A DNA stretch of 64,000 nucleotides from Methylotenera_A sp046594885 (GCA_046594885.1 JBKJRD010000088.1:4566-68565), one strand, 5' to 3'; counted from the first letter of the stretch, positions 1-8,839 are shown. Notes: generated from the letters alone by a model not told the origin. Translations and numbers: made by a program.

Positions 1-61
1 CATCTACTCGTTTTTTTACGTTATTAAAATCCGCTATTGGATAATTTTGATTTGAACACAT
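1..61 (-). CDS. 5' end of an unidentified CDS, cut by the window edge
   Basis: The reverse strand opens with ATG at 61-59 and stays open to the window edge for about 20 codons, beginning MCSNQNYPIADFNN. A good ribosome binding site (GGAG) lies about five bases upstream, in the stretch 64-72. The fragment is too short to assign to a family, and only the start context supports it as a gene. Confidence 0.4.
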   Translation of the reverse strand, partial: MCSNQNYPIADFNNVKKRVD

Positions 62-300
62 GACCGCTCCTTAAGCCGTCATGATGAATGACGACTAATT
101 GATTAAATAAACAGGAAAGGAATTGCTATGATTTAGCGATCGTCCTGTGGAGCCAATGCGTTTTAAATAAAGCGCAGGGTGTTTAGTTGATGATGAAAAA
201 TAAGTAAGCATGAATGAAATGTTATAGATTGCAGAAGGACTCTGTCAACAATAAATATAGCCTTAACTTATTGTTTTTGTTTAAAAATATTTTGGAAAAT
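62..300. other. AT-rich intergenic stretch, nothing recognised
   Basis: No open frame with a convincing start, no RNA gene and no clear hairpin was seen here. It presumably carries the promoter of the leftward partial gene at the window edge. Confidence 0.4.
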
Positions 301-407
301 GTAGGATTATCTAGAAAAATGGGACACTTAAGTCAAGCCGTCTCATTTAAGTAGTACTAAGTTGTTGATTTGTGGGGAGTGAAAAATTGAAACAAATGGG
401 ATCCTAC
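301..407 (+). repeat. 107-nt structured repeat, copy A
   Basis: The element starts GTAGGATTATCTA and ends ATCCTAC, so its ends can pair (GTAGGAT with ATCCTAC). A second copy of exactly the same length lies at 11868-11974. Ungapped alignment by eye gives about 60 percent identity, concentrated in the first 20 nt, a GRGAC...GTCTC internal stem, a TTGATT block and the last 10 nt. Conserved length and pairing with variable loops suggest either a MITE-like element with short terminal inverted repeats or a structured RNA. No family was recognised. Confidence 0.6.
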
Positions 408-485
408 AAATTGTGTAGTTTCCAGCTGATTTTAGAGTTTTCTAAAATTTCTAGATTTTCTAAACTATAAATTTAAAATTCAGAA

Positions 486-516
486 CGAAAAACTAAAGGC
501 TCGCATATGAGCCTTT
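486..516 (-). terminator. Rho-independent terminator, leftward
   Basis: Perfect 8-bp stem AAAGGCTC / GAGCCTTT (495-502 and 509-516) with a six-base loop. Read leftward it is followed by AGTTTTTCG. It would end leftward transcription coming from the decayed ORF and the araC-type gene. Confidence 0.6.
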
Positions 517-585
517 AGCCTATTATTAAACCTAAAGTGTAACTACTGAGTTAGCCAATCTCTTTTCATGTCCAAAAAGAGTTGT

Positions 586-838
586 TTAGTAACGTTGTTC
601 AATACCATAAAGCAACATTTTTAATTCATCATCAGTTGAAATATTAAACTAGTTAGTTTTCCCATCGAACTTTCGTTTCGCTTCACAAAAACTCTCAATG
701 TAGGAGTACATCTCCAATTTTTCTGGTTCAGTCAATTTTGTTAATGTTGCGATTGCTAAATCTATGCGTTTACGATTAGGCTTGGAGTTATTTTTGGAAG
801 TAAAAATTCTCTCTGGACTTCCCAGAATTTCATAGACG
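586..838 (-). pseudogene. Decayed ORF of unknown family with an internal amber stop
   Basis: One reverse frame reads for about 60 codons without an ATG at its head. It contains the hydrophilic stretch KPNRKRIDLAIATLTKL, then a TAG at 649-651, and continues in the same frame for another 20 codons (ending MLLYGIEQRY) to a TAA at 586-588. The amino-acid composition looks like a real helical protein tail. It is therefore probably the C-terminal remnant of a gene truncated upstream and then broken by a nonsense mutation. It lies between the IS-like remnant and a leftward terminator. Confidence 0.35.
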
Positions 839-842
839 TTTA

Positions 843-944
843 TTAGTTTCCTGTTTGTAACGCTTCAAATGCTATCGGGCTCATCTGGTTTAGATAGCCA
901 TGACTGTGCTTACGATTGTACTTAATAGCATGTTGCTTGCTGTA
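843..944 (-). pseudogene. C-terminal remnant of an IS3-like transposase (OrfB)
   Basis: The last ~33 codons before the stop read KYNRKHSHGYLNQMSPIAFEA, close to the C-terminal signature of IS3-family integrase-core transposases (YNRxRxHSxLGYxSPxxFE), with one residue apparently missing. Nothing recognisable as transposase lies upstream, because the region runs straight into the 3' end of the AraC-type gene in another frame. The family call rests on this short motif only. Confidence 0.45.
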
Positions 945-1971
945 ACAAGATGCTAGGAGGAAAACCAGTCCAGCGTTTAAAGGATCGGCGGTAATTATTA
1001 ATGTCGTTAAAGCATAAATAATCTGCAACTTGTTGGTGGTTATACCCTTTAATTTGATACAAATAAAGTGCCATGTGCTTGCGCGCCATATCTAGCTGAG
1101 CTTGAAAATGCGTATTGTGTTTTAGCAGTTTACGTTTTAGCGAAGCTGGGCTCATGCCAAAAGTTTCTGCAACGCTTTCTAAATTTAACGGTTGCTGAAT
1201 ATTCACGCGTAAATAATCATAAAAATTTGCAATAAAACTGCTTTGCCAGTTTAAGTCTTGCGCTAAATCAGCTAGCTGAATTCGGCTACCTAGTTCAGCC
1301 ATTTGTAGGCCAATCGGAGCACTGTTTGGCCATGTTTGTGTGGCATATGCTAGCGGCAAACTCATCAAGCAAACTTGCTGATTAAATGCAACATCTTGAC
1401 TTAGATGCACCCAATATTGCTCAATATATCGCGGCTCATCATATTCAAAATTAAAGCGCCAAGGCAGCTTCTCACCAGCTAACAATTGAGTCATGGCGGC
1501 TACTGCAGTCATGCTTGCCTCCATTAAAAAAGGTTGTTGATGTGTAACGCCGCAGTTATCCGTCCAATAAATAAAACAATGCGTTTCATTTTCAAAATAG
1601 CGCGGTGTTAGTAATGGAGATAGTAGCGAGTGGTATTGGCAAAAGTGCTGTAAGGCATACCGGCAATTGGGTGCTTGTCGCATTGCTTGGCTAGCAGGTC
1701 CATAATAGCCTGGCAACATACGTTGACCAAACAGAAAGCTGGTGTCATTAGCGTTAAGTAATTTTTGGCAATTTTGTAGCATTACTAAAAATTGCAAAGG
1801 ACTCATCTTTTTTTGACCAGTGAGCATATCTTCTAAAAAAAGCTGTGTGCCCCGCAACAAAGAATGGCTGTTTATCCCGCGGGACATTGCTAAATCTAGC
1901 ATTATAGCGGGCTGGTAATGCGTGTTAATCAACAGGCTATCGCACTCATAGCCTTGCGCGGCAACTGCCAT
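922..1971 (-). CDS. AraC-family transcriptional regulator
   Basis: This 349-residue protein has the layout of OruR/ArgR-like AraC regulators: an N-terminal arabinose-binding-like effector domain (about residues 25-215) and a C-terminal double helix-turn-helix (about 255-345). The HTHs are visible as VAETFGMSPASLKRKLLKH and then VADYLCFNDINNYRRSFKRW. It starts only five bases after the GGDEF gene upstream, so the two are almost certainly co-transcribed from the Pho-box-like promoter. The last residues (LLQQATCY) overlap an IS3-like remnant in another frame, so the natural C-terminus may have been replaced, though both HTHs are intact. The effector is unknown; by context it may sense a product of phytate or phosphate metabolism. 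Confidence 0.85.
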   Translation of the reverse strand: MAVAAQGYECDSLLINTHYQPAIMLDLAMSRGINSHSLLRGTQLFLEDMLTGQKKMSPLQFLVMLQNCQKLLNANDTSFLFGQRMLPGYYGPASQAMRQAPNCRYALQHFCQYHSLLSPLLTPRYFENETHCFIYWTDNCGVTHQQPFLMEASMTAVAAMTQLLAGEKLPWRFNFEYDEPRYIEQYWVHLSQDVAFNQQVCLMSLPLAYATQTWPNSAPIGLQMAELGSRIQLADLAQDLNWQSSFIANFYDYLRVNIQQPLNLESVAETFGMSPASLKRKLLKHNTHFQAQLDMARKHMALYLYQIKGYNHQQVADYLCFNDINNYRRSFKRWTGFPPSILLQQATCY

Positions 1972-1976
1972 AATTT

Positions 1977-2966
1977 TTAAGCGTGCTGGCGTTGCTTAAG
2001 CGAAATGATGTTGCGTTGCTGCTTTATGCTATCTATATTCACATTCACAGCTTTTATTAAGGTTTCAGCATCCCCATTAAGTCCTATGGTGAATGCGACA
2101 GTCGCTGACAATAAAATGCGCTGACTTTCACTTTTGCAATCATTAGGGTTGCCATAATGACTGCCATAAACGGGTGTTGATTTATAAGCTAAGCTAGCAA
2201 CGGCAGACTGTAATTCTTCGGCAAAAGTTTGGGCATGTGCCACGCTACTATTGGGTAAGATAGCTATAAAACGGTCACCCGCTAGGCGGCATAGCAAGTC
2301 TTGGTCGCGCAAATTTAGTAGTAATAATTGCGTTATAGATTGCAATACGCGATCGCCTTCTTCATGGCCAAAGGTATGGTTAATGTGGCTAAAATTATCA
2401 ATATCAATTGCTAGTAGCGCGAACATTTGGTTCTTAGATTTCGCGTCATTGCTGGCAATTTTTACCTGCTCACGTAAGTACTCTGCCCCACCTAGAGGAA
2501 TTAAACTATCAAACAGCCGATGATCGCGAAAAACGCGCTCACGCTTTACCATTTGCGCACTAATTGCAATTTCTTCTTTGTGCCAATGATAAATACCTAA
2601 AGTGAGTAATATTAATCCTAGCGGAACTGGTGCGCTTTCTATCCAATTATCCCAAAACACGCTGTTAGGGATAACAATAAATTCATCTAAAAAATCCATC
2701 CATGAAGAAAAAATAAAACAACAAATACCGATAGAAAGTAATAAGGTAATGCGTCCTGCTGGGCGGCTACGTAATAAAAGTAATAGCCAAAATAGCCCCA
2801 ATAATGCAGTGCCACCTTCTGCGATTACATCCATCCATTTGATGGTTTGCCACAGCTTTACCTCGCCCGTAATAAAATAAAGATACAAACCAAATAAGAC
2901 AAATAACACCAAGCCACTTGGAACGAGGAGTTGATAATGTGTGGTGGTTTTGGCTATATTTTTCAT
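1977..2966 (-). CDS. Membrane GGDEF-domain protein with degenerate active site
   Basis: 329 residues: four or so hydrophobic segments in residues 14-125, then a GGDEF domain (about 150-325). The Mg-binding DIDNFSHIN block and the FGHEEGD block are present. The signature is AGDRF (residues 229-233) instead of GGDEF: Gly-to-Ala is tolerated in active cyclases, but the catalytic Glu is Arg. The inhibitory I-site RxxD (R220-D223) is intact at the canonical five-residue distance. It is therefore more likely a c-di-GMP-binding receptor than an active cyclase. It is first in a two-gene unit with the AraC regulator and is divergent from the phytate operon. Confidence 0.85.
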   Translation of the reverse strand: MKNIAKTTTHYQLLVPSGLVLFVLFGLYLYFITGEVKLWQTIKWMDVIAEGGTALLGLFWLLLLLRSRPAGRITLLLSIGICCFIFSSWMDFLDEFIVIPNSVFWDNWIESAPVPLGLILLTLGIYHWHKEEIAISAQMVKRERVFRDHRLFDSLIPLGGAEYLREQVKIASNDAKSKNQMFALLAIDIDNFSHINHTFGHEEGDRVLQSITQLLLLNLRDQDLLCRLAGDRFIAILPNSSVAHAQTFAEELQSAVASLAYKSTPVYGSHYGNPNDCKSESQRILLSATVAFTIGLNGDAETLIKAVNVNIDSIKQQRNIISLKQRQHA

Positions 2967-3034
2967 AAAATTAAGCAGCTTATGTATAAGTTAGAAGGTT
3001 GAATGATGATTTTGTGACCAATGACTTTGAACAT

Positions 3035-3063
3035 AGCCTATATTTATTGCAAAAAAATGACAG
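3035..3063 (-). promoter_or_regulatory. Pho-box-like site and -10 for the GGDEF-AraC unit
   Basis: Read leftward, CTGTCATTTTTTTGCAAT (3063 to 3046) fits the PhoB pattern of two 7-mers (CTGTCAT) separated by four bases, with a perfect first half and a 4/7 second half. Ten bases later comes TATGTT, a 4/6 match to the -10, starting at 3035 and running to 3030. Ten-base spacing between Pho box and -10 is what PhoB-activated promoters show. No -35 is needed in this class. Confidence 0.45.
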
Positions 3064-3290
3064 TTTTTTGTTTAGTAAAAATTGGTAATAACTGTCAATT
3101 TGGCGCACCCAGTTTGTAGTTTGTAATTTAGTAATTTATAAAATACTCTTGAAGTTTCTATAGGCACTATTAATTTAAGCCATTGTATTAACCCTAAAAA
3201 GCGCTAGAAAACAGTCAATTTAGCTCAGAGAGGTACTTTTGTGCGGCAAATAATGCCTTAAACGCGTGGATTTAACGCAACCAATTTTTC

Positions 3291-3324
3291 TTGTCACAAA
3301 TCTGCAATACACGCTCTCTAGCAT
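3291..3324 (+). promoter_or_regulatory. Pho-box-like site and -10 for the phytate operon
   Basis: TTGTCACAAATCTGCAAT (3291-3308) matches the 7-4-7 Pho box, with about 5-6 of 7 in each half when the CTGTCAC variant is allowed. It is followed, after exactly ten bases, by TAGCAT (3319-3324), a 4/6 -10. The start codon of the TonB-dependent receptor is 55 bp downstream. The mirror-image arrangement on the divergent side makes PhoB control of both units a reasonable inference. Confidence 0.5.
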
Positions 3325-3379
3325 TTGTTCATGTCATCAGTCTTTAGCGGCTAAACGAATTTAAAACGGGAGTAATAAA

Positions 3380-5947
3380 ATGCAGCATTTAAAGTACCCA
3401 CCCTCTATCTTTATAAAAGTAAAGCAAGCGCACAGAGCAGGCTTTAAATTGAGTATGTTGGTATTGGCGATTGCAAATTTGCCTATCGCCTATGCAGCCG
3501 AAGATGATAAGAAACCAGTAACACCTTCTGCAAAACCAGCTAATTTAGGTGGTATTGGTGAAACAGAGTTTTTAGAGGTGATTGGTCAAGCTGCACAAAT
3601 AGATAAAGCATTAAAAGAACAACGCGCTTCCGATTCCATCGAAAGCATTGTGCATGCTGATGCGATTGGTCAATTACCAGATGATAATGCTGCTGAAGCA
3701 TTGCAGCGTGTTCCAGGCGTTTCAATTGAACGCGACCAAGGTGAAGGTCGTTTTGTAACCATACGTGGTTTAGCGCCAGATTTAAACAGTGTGAATATCA
3801 ACGGCGTGAATATTCCCTCTTCTGAACCTGGTGCCCGTGCAGTGGCGCTAGATGTACTGCCCTCTGAGTTAATACAATCATTATCAGTAGTGAAAACCTT
3901 AACGCCAGATTTGGATGCTAATTCTATAGGTGGCACGATTAACGTAAAAAGTTTATCTGGTTTTGACCATGATGGTTTTTATTACACTCTTTCAGGCGAG
4001 GCTGGCTACAACCCATTAGTGAGCAAAACCAGCCCAAAAATATCTGGTGCAATCAGTAATATATTTAGTATTGGAGATGGTACAGACAACTTAGCCGTTG
4101 CACTTGCTTTGAGCTATCAAGAACGAAAATTTGGTTCAGATAACGTAGAGACTGGCGGCGCTTGGGATTTTGAAAACGGTGCGCGTTTAGGTGAGTTGGA
4201 AGCACGAGAATATCAAATTCAACGGGACCGTTTAGGCTTTGGTTTAAATTTTGATTACAAGCCAGATGATTTATCTAACTATTATTTGCGCACGATTTAT
4301 AGCAAATTTAAAGATAACGAACAGCGTTATATTGCGGGGCTAGAGTTTGATGACGCACAACTATCAGGTGAACTTGGAACAGCAGACGGTGCAAGAGAAT
4401 TGAAAGACCGTGTTGATACGCAAGAAATTAAATCAGTCACTTTTGGTGGCGAAAAAAATATTGGATTGTGGACCATCAATGGACAAGCTTCTTTTAGTGA
4501 GTCTAGCGAAAAAGGGCCTTTTGGGATTGCGGCTGCTGTGTTTGAGGGAAGTTTTGCAGATGTTGGATTTAGTAATACGCGTAAGCCACGCATTTTAGCG
4601 GGCGCTGATTATTTTGATCCTAACTCGTTTGAATTAGATGAAGTAGAAGCAGAAAAAACATCTAATGTAACCAAACAAAAAGACTTCAAAATGGATTTTG
4701 CGCGCCTGTATGACTTTAATGGTCATGACTCACAGGTAAAGTTTGGTGGTAAGGTCAGTCGTCGTGATATTAAAAATGATATTTCAACTTTCATTTACGA
4801 TAATTTTGACGCCTTCCCTACCAATTTGAGTGAGTATAGTATAGGTAACTTAAGTTACAAACTTGGCCCGTTTGGCCAAGGCATTAGTGGCAGCGCCATT
4901 CGTAACCTGATTGGTCAGCTAGACAGAAATGCAGCGTTTGATGAGGAAGAATCAAGTATTAATGACTTTAAAATGAGTGAAGATATTAATGCTGCCTATG
5001 TGATGAACTCAATTGATATTGATAAATTGCGTTTAATTGCTGGTGTGCGTTATGAAGGTACTAAATTTAAAGCGCAAGGCACGAGTATTATTGATGGCGC
5101 TTTTGGTAATGTGTCGGAAACCAATAGCTACCATAATTTATTACCTGGCTTGCACGCTAAGTATCAATTAGCTGATAACACCTTATTACGCGCCGCTTAT
5201 ACCAACACAGTGGTACGCCCAACCTTTGACCAGCTAGCCCCTGGTATTGCGATCGATGGTGATGAAGCAGCTTTCGGCAACCCAAATCTTGACCCGCTAG
5301 AGTCTAGCAATTTTGATCTAGGAATTGAGCATTATATTGGGCGAGCTGGGGTTATTTCAGCATTTGCGTTCTACAAAGATATTGAGAACTTTGTTTATCA
5401 AACAGATGTAGCTGGTGCTGGTGCATTTGCCGCTTTCGATGAAGCGCTAACATTTGAAAACGGGGATAAAGCTAAGGTATATGGTTTAGAACTTGCTTAT
5501 TCACAAAAGCTAGATTCACTTCCATATCCATGGAATAAATTGATTTTAGGCGCTAATGCAACCTTTAGTGACTCTACAGCCAAAATCGCCTCGCTGGGCC
5601 AATCGCGTAACATTGTTTTACCTAACCAATCAAAACAGGTCGGCAATCTGTCAATCGGTTGGCAAGATTCAAAGTTCAGCGTGCGTTTATCAGGTAACTA
5701 TAAGTCAAAATTTTTAGCTGAAGTGGGTTCGATTGATACTAAGCAAAATGATTTATACGCAGATGCGCAGACATATGTAGATTTAAGTGCAAGCTACTTT
5801 ATCACGCCAAAAATGCAGTTAACTTTCGATGCGCAAAATATTACTGATGAGAAATTTTACGTATTCCAAAACAGCAGGAACTTTAATGCGCAATATGAAG
5901 AGTACGGTCCAACCTACCGCGTGAGCTTAACGCTGACAGACTTTTAA
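3380..5947 (+). CDS. TonB-dependent outer-membrane receptor (probable phytate/organophosphate uptake)
   Basis: 855 residues. A signal peptide ends near AYAAED (about residue 40), followed by a short TonB-box-like LEVIGQ. The plug domain (about 75-200) contains LPDDNAAEALQRVPGVSIER and the VTIRGL motif, and is followed by a long beta-barrel ending in a C-terminal Phe (SLTLTDF), as barrel insertion requires. It resembles the Xanthomonas/Caulobacter-type receptors for large or poorly diffusible substrates. It heads a same-strand run with a phytase, ExbB, ExbD, TonB and an alkaline phosphatase, so its ligand is probably phytate or a metal-phytate complex. The start is preceded by GGGAG at the proper distance. 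Confidence 0.88.
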   Translation: MQHLKYPPSIFIKVKQAHRAGFKLSMLVLAIANLPIAYAAEDDKKPVTPSAKPANLGGIGETEFLEVIGQAAQIDKALKEQRASDSIESIVHADAIGQLPDDNAAEALQRVPGVSIERDQGEGRFVTIRGLAPDLNSVNINGVNIPSSEPGARAVALDVLPSELIQSLSVVKTLTPDLDANSIGGTINVKSLSGFDHDGFYYTLSGEAGYNPLVSKTSPKISGAISNIFSIGDGTDNLAVALALSYQERKFGSDNVETGGAWDFENGARLGELEAREYQIQRDRLGFGLNFDYKPDDLSNYYLRTIYSKFKDNEQRYIAGLEFDDAQLSGELGTADGARELKDRVDTQEIKSVTFGGEKNIGLWTINGQASFSESSEKGPFGIAAAVFEGSFADVGFSNTRKPRILAGADYFDPNSFELDEVEAEKTSNVTKQKDFKMDFARLYDFNGHDSQVKFGGKVSRRDIKNDISTFIYDNFDAFPTNLSEYSIGNLSYKLGPFGQGISGSAIRNLIGQLDRNAAFDEEESSINDFKMSEDINAAYVMNSIDIDKLRLIAGVRYEGTKFKAQGTSIIDGAFGNVSETNSYHNLLPGLHAKYQLADNTLLRAAYTNTVVRPTFDQLAPGIAIDGDEAAFGNPNLDPLESSNFDLGIEHYIGRAGVISAFAFYKDIENFVYQTDVAGAGAFAAFDEALTFENGDKAKVYGLELAYSQKLDSLPYPWNKLILGANATFSDSTAKIASLGQSRNIVLPNQSKQVGNLSIGWQDSKFSVRLSGNYKSKFLAEVGSIDTKQNDLYADAQTYVDLSASYFITPKMQLTFDAQNITDEKFYVFQNSRNFNAQYEEYGPTYRVSLTLTDF

Positions 5948-5981
5948 ATGGCGAAATGATTTCCAAATTTAAAACGCATAT

Positions 5982-6030
5982 AAACCAATATCACTACATT
6001 TAACATTTTTATATCAAGTGGTATTGGTTT
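5982..6030. other. Long hairpin between receptor and phytase genes
   Basis: AAACCAATATCACT (5982-5995) pairs with AGTGGTATTGGTTT (6017-6030) along 14 bases with a single G-U, around a 21-nt loop. No U-run follows directly, so it is unlikely to be a simple terminator. It could lower read-through or stabilise the processed receptor mRNA relative to the downstream genes. Confidence 0.5.
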
Positions 6031-6078
6031 TAAACAAATAATTCCACCTAAAATAAAAAGATTCAATATGGGAAAACC

Positions 6079-8022
6079 ATGCAACATTCAATAATTACAG
6101 TCACATTAATACTAAGCACATTAGTTTTATCTGCGTGTGCAACAACAAAAAAGGATGATGCGCTTTCGGTAATAAGCAATAGCGGATTAGTAGCTTTATC
6201 AGTTAAACCAAAACTTAAAATTGAGTCAGCACAGTTGTTGGCTAGTGAGATTTTTTTAAATGAGGCAGATTCAATTGTAGCAAGTAAAAAAGATGGCCTA
6301 CTTATTTTAAACAAAACAGGTGAAGTACTTTCGCAGTTACCAGGCTATTACACCAGTCTTGATCATCGAGTAAACAACACAGATTTGTTGGTTGCAACGA
6401 TAGAGGGCGACCGCCAGCAAGCCATGGTTGCAACTTTACCAAAGGGTAGCAAATCATGGAGCACACTATATATTCCAAAACCAAGATTTAAAATTGAAAA
6501 TATTTGCTTATATCAAGACCAAGCGAGTAATGCGTTTTTGTTTTTAGTGGGTGAAGAAGGTTTGGGCGAACAATGGTTAGCTGCCCAAAACAATACTTTG
6601 TTAGCAGTCCCACGGTTAGTGCGTGCTTTAAGCTTGCCGCCTGAAAGCCAATTTTGCAAAGTGGATGATGCCTCTGAAACGCTTTATGTGAATGAGGAAA
6701 ATGTCGGTGTTTGGGCTTATGCTGCAAACGCAGAGGCAGATTTAGTACGAAAACCAGTTGCTATGGTGGCGCCTTTTGGCAATATAGCAAAAAGAGTTGC
6801 GGGCATGGCAGTGGCGCCAAACGGATTATTGGTATTAGACGCTGCGAGTAAAAAATTGCACCGTTATTCAATAGACGGTGCAAAAGTGACAGCCCAAACT
6901 AACGTTTCACTTGCAACCTTATCCGAGCCTGAAAATCTGAGTCTGCGCTCAAATAGCAAAAATTTAGAAGTATTGATTCTAGACGATGCTAAGGCTTATC
7001 TAACAAATATCTCGGCTTTTAATACGCCTGTTAAAGTGAATAAAAGCCAACTTCCTATTATTCCAGTACAAGTTCAAACCACTGAGGTGCCAAGCCTAGG
7101 TGACGCTGCGGACGACCCTGCAATATGGATTAACCCGAACAACGCTACTCAAAGTCGTGTGATTGCAACTGATAAGCAAGGGGGTTTAATGGTGTATGAC
7201 TTAAATGGCAAAGAATTACAGAACCTACGTGTGGGTCGTTTAAACAATGTAGACATTCGCTCAGGGTTTAACCTCAATGGCAAAGTTATTGACCTTGCTG
7301 TAGCAAGTAATCGCGATCGCCACAGCTTGCATTTTTTTTCCATTGATCGCACTAGTGGCAATGTGAGCGATTTAGGTGAACAGCCTACAACGATTGAAGA
7401 CATGTATGGCTTGTGTATGTTTAAAGATAAACAAAATCGCTTTTATGCCATTACGAATGATAAAAACGGCCTTTTTGTGCAGTACGACTTAACGGTTTTT
7501 GACAGACATATATTAGCGAAACCTGTGCGCGAGTTTAAACTAGCCAGTCAGCCAGAAGCTTGTGTAGTGAATGATGAAACGGAGCAGCTTTTTGTAGGCG
7601 AAGAAGCAGAAGCTGTGTGGACACTTAACGCACGTGCAGATGCACCAACCAATATGACAAAAGTCATTAGCGTGGGTGACATAGTGCATGCCGACATTGA
7701 AGGAATTGCTTATTACAAAAGTAAAGCCAATAAACCTGACTATTTAATCGTTTCTAGCCAAGGCAATGACAGTTATGTCGTGCTTGAAGCCTCTGCGCCA
7801 TATAAATATCGCGGTGCATTTAGGCTAGGGCTTAATGCAACATTAGGAATGGATGGCGCCTCAGAAACCGATGGCTTAGAGGTGACATCGCACAATTTGG
7901 GGGGCATATGGCAAGACGGCATGTTAGTGGTGCAAGACGGCAGAAAGCGTATGCCAGAGGGTAATCAAAACTACAAATATGTGCCATGGAGCGAAATTGC
8001 AAGAACGCTGCAATTGGAGTGA
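6079..8022 (+). CDS. Lipoprotein beta-propeller phytase (dual-domain 3-phytase)
   Basis: 647 residues with a lipoprotein signal (LVLSAC, Cys20). The C-terminal half (about 335-645) is a beta-propeller phytase: DDPAIWINP, then NNVDIRSGF, QPEACVVNDE, DIEGIAYY, ETDGLEV and LVVQDGRKRMP carry the acidic Ca-binding residues. The N-terminal half (about 40-320) is a diverged propeller-like region, as in known dual-domain enzymes where it widens activity. The reaction is stepwise hydrolysis of myo-inositol hexakisphosphate to lower phosphates and Pi. A lipid anchor places it in the outer membrane or facing the periplasm, next to the receptor. The gap to the receptor gene carries a hairpin. Confidence 0.88.
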   Translation: MQHSIITVTLILSTLVLSACATTKKDDALSVISNSGLVALSVKPKLKIESAQLLASEIFLNEADSIVASKKDGLLILNKTGEVLSQLPGYYTSLDHRVNNTDLLVATIEGDRQQAMVATLPKGSKSWSTLYIPKPRFKIENICLYQDQASNAFLFLVGEEGLGEQWLAAQNNTLLAVPRLVRALSLPPESQFCKVDDASETLYVNEENVGVWAYAANAEADLVRKPVAMVAPFGNIAKRVAGMAVAPNGLLVLDAASKKLHRYSIDGAKVTAQTNVSLATLSEPENLSLRSNSKNLEVLILDDAKAYLTNISAFNTPVKVNKSQLPIIPVQVQTTEVPSLGDAADDPAIWINPNNATQSRVIATDKQGGLMVYDLNGKELQNLRVGRLNNVDIRSGFNLNGKVIDLAVASNRDRHSLHFFSIDRTSGNVSDLGEQPTTIEDMYGLCMFKDKQNRFYAITNDKNGLFVQYDLTVFDRHILAKPVREFKLASQPEACVVNDETEQLFVGEEAEAVWTLNARADAPTNMTKVISVGDIVHADIEGIAYYKSKANKPDYLIVSSQGNDSYVVLEASAPYKYRGAFRLGLNATLGMDGASETDGLEVTSHNLGGIWQDGMLVVQDGRKRMPEGNQNYKYVPWSEIARTLQLE

Positions 8023-8102
8023 TGTTCATTAGCGAGTTTTCATCAAACCGTCATATTGATGTCATTAAATAAAAACACATGAGTAAGATTTAGGAGTATC
8101 AG

Positions 8103-8828
8103 ATGCAAGCTGGTTTAGAAGAAATGTCGATATGGGGGCTAATCACAGGAGCGAGTTTACTCGTGCAAGCTGTGATGCTTATTTTAGTGATTGCATCGCT
8201 ATCCAGTTGGTATTTAATTGTGTTGCGCAGCAATCAATTTGGCCGTTTAAATAAACAAATGGCAGCATTTTTGAAGCGCTTTCATCAAACGGCAGATTTG
8301 GCCACCTTATTTAAGGAAGTTAGCCAGACATCAACCCAACAAGCTGGTTTAAACAACATTTTAAGCACCGGCTATCAGGAGTTTATTACCTTAAAACAAG
8401 TGCCAAATATCACCGCTGAAGCTGTGACAGAAGGAGTAGAGCGCGCGATGTTAGTTGCGATTAGTGAAGAAGAAGCGAAGTTGGAAACCGGCTTATCTTA
8501 TTTGGCTACAGTAGGATCTGTAAGCCCATACATTGGTCTATTCGGTACGGTGTGGGGCATTATGAATGCGTTTATAGGCTTATCGCAAGTGCAACAAGCA
8601 ACACTCTCCACTGTAGCACCAGGTATTGCTGAAGCTTTAATAGCAACTGCCATAGGCTTATTTGCGGCGATTCCTGCTGTGGTAGCTTATAACCGATTTA
8701 GCGCACGTGCGGCCAGCATTACTGCGCGGTATTACACTTTTGCTAATAGTTTGCAAGTACGTTTACATCGAGCTTTATACGCTAAAAATTCATCTTTTAA
8801 AGATGTAGAAAAAGCCTTGGCGGCTTAA
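8103..8828 (+). CDS. exbB: ExbB/TolQ-type proton channel subunit
   Basis: 241 residues with one N-terminal and two C-terminal membrane helices. The MotA/TolQ/ExbB domain is recognisable by LSYLATVGSVSPYIGLFGTVWGIMNAF and the following APGIAEALIATAIGLFAAIPAV helix. It forms the proton-motive-force channel with ExbD that energises TonB. The start could be Met1 or the internal Met8. It lies 80 bp after the phytase and 11 bp before exbD, and is probably dedicated to the receptor of this locus. Confidence 0.88.
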   Translation: MQAGLEEMSIWGLITGASLLVQAVMLILVIASLSSWYLIVLRSNQFGRLNKQMAAFLKRFHQTADLATLFKEVSQTSTQQAGLNNILSTGYQEFITLKQVPNITAEAVTEGVERAMLVAISEEEAKLETGLSYLATVGSVSPYIGLFGTVWGIMNAFIGLSQVQQATLSTVAPGIAEALIATAIGLFAAIPAVVAYNRFSARAASITARYYTFANSLQVRLHRALYAKNSSFKDVEKALAA

Positions 8829-8839
8829 AGGATTGCTGC

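Noticed and set aside
843..1028. 61-codon reverse frame beginning inside the AraC gene
   Set aside because: Only its last ~33 codons look like protein (transposase tail); the first part is out-of-frame AraC coding sequence, so it is a remnant and not an intact gene.
3088..3105. ACTGTCAATTTGGCG as a further Pho box upstream of the receptor
   Set aside because: Only one half-site matches; the second 7-mer has no resemblance and no -10 follows at ten bases.
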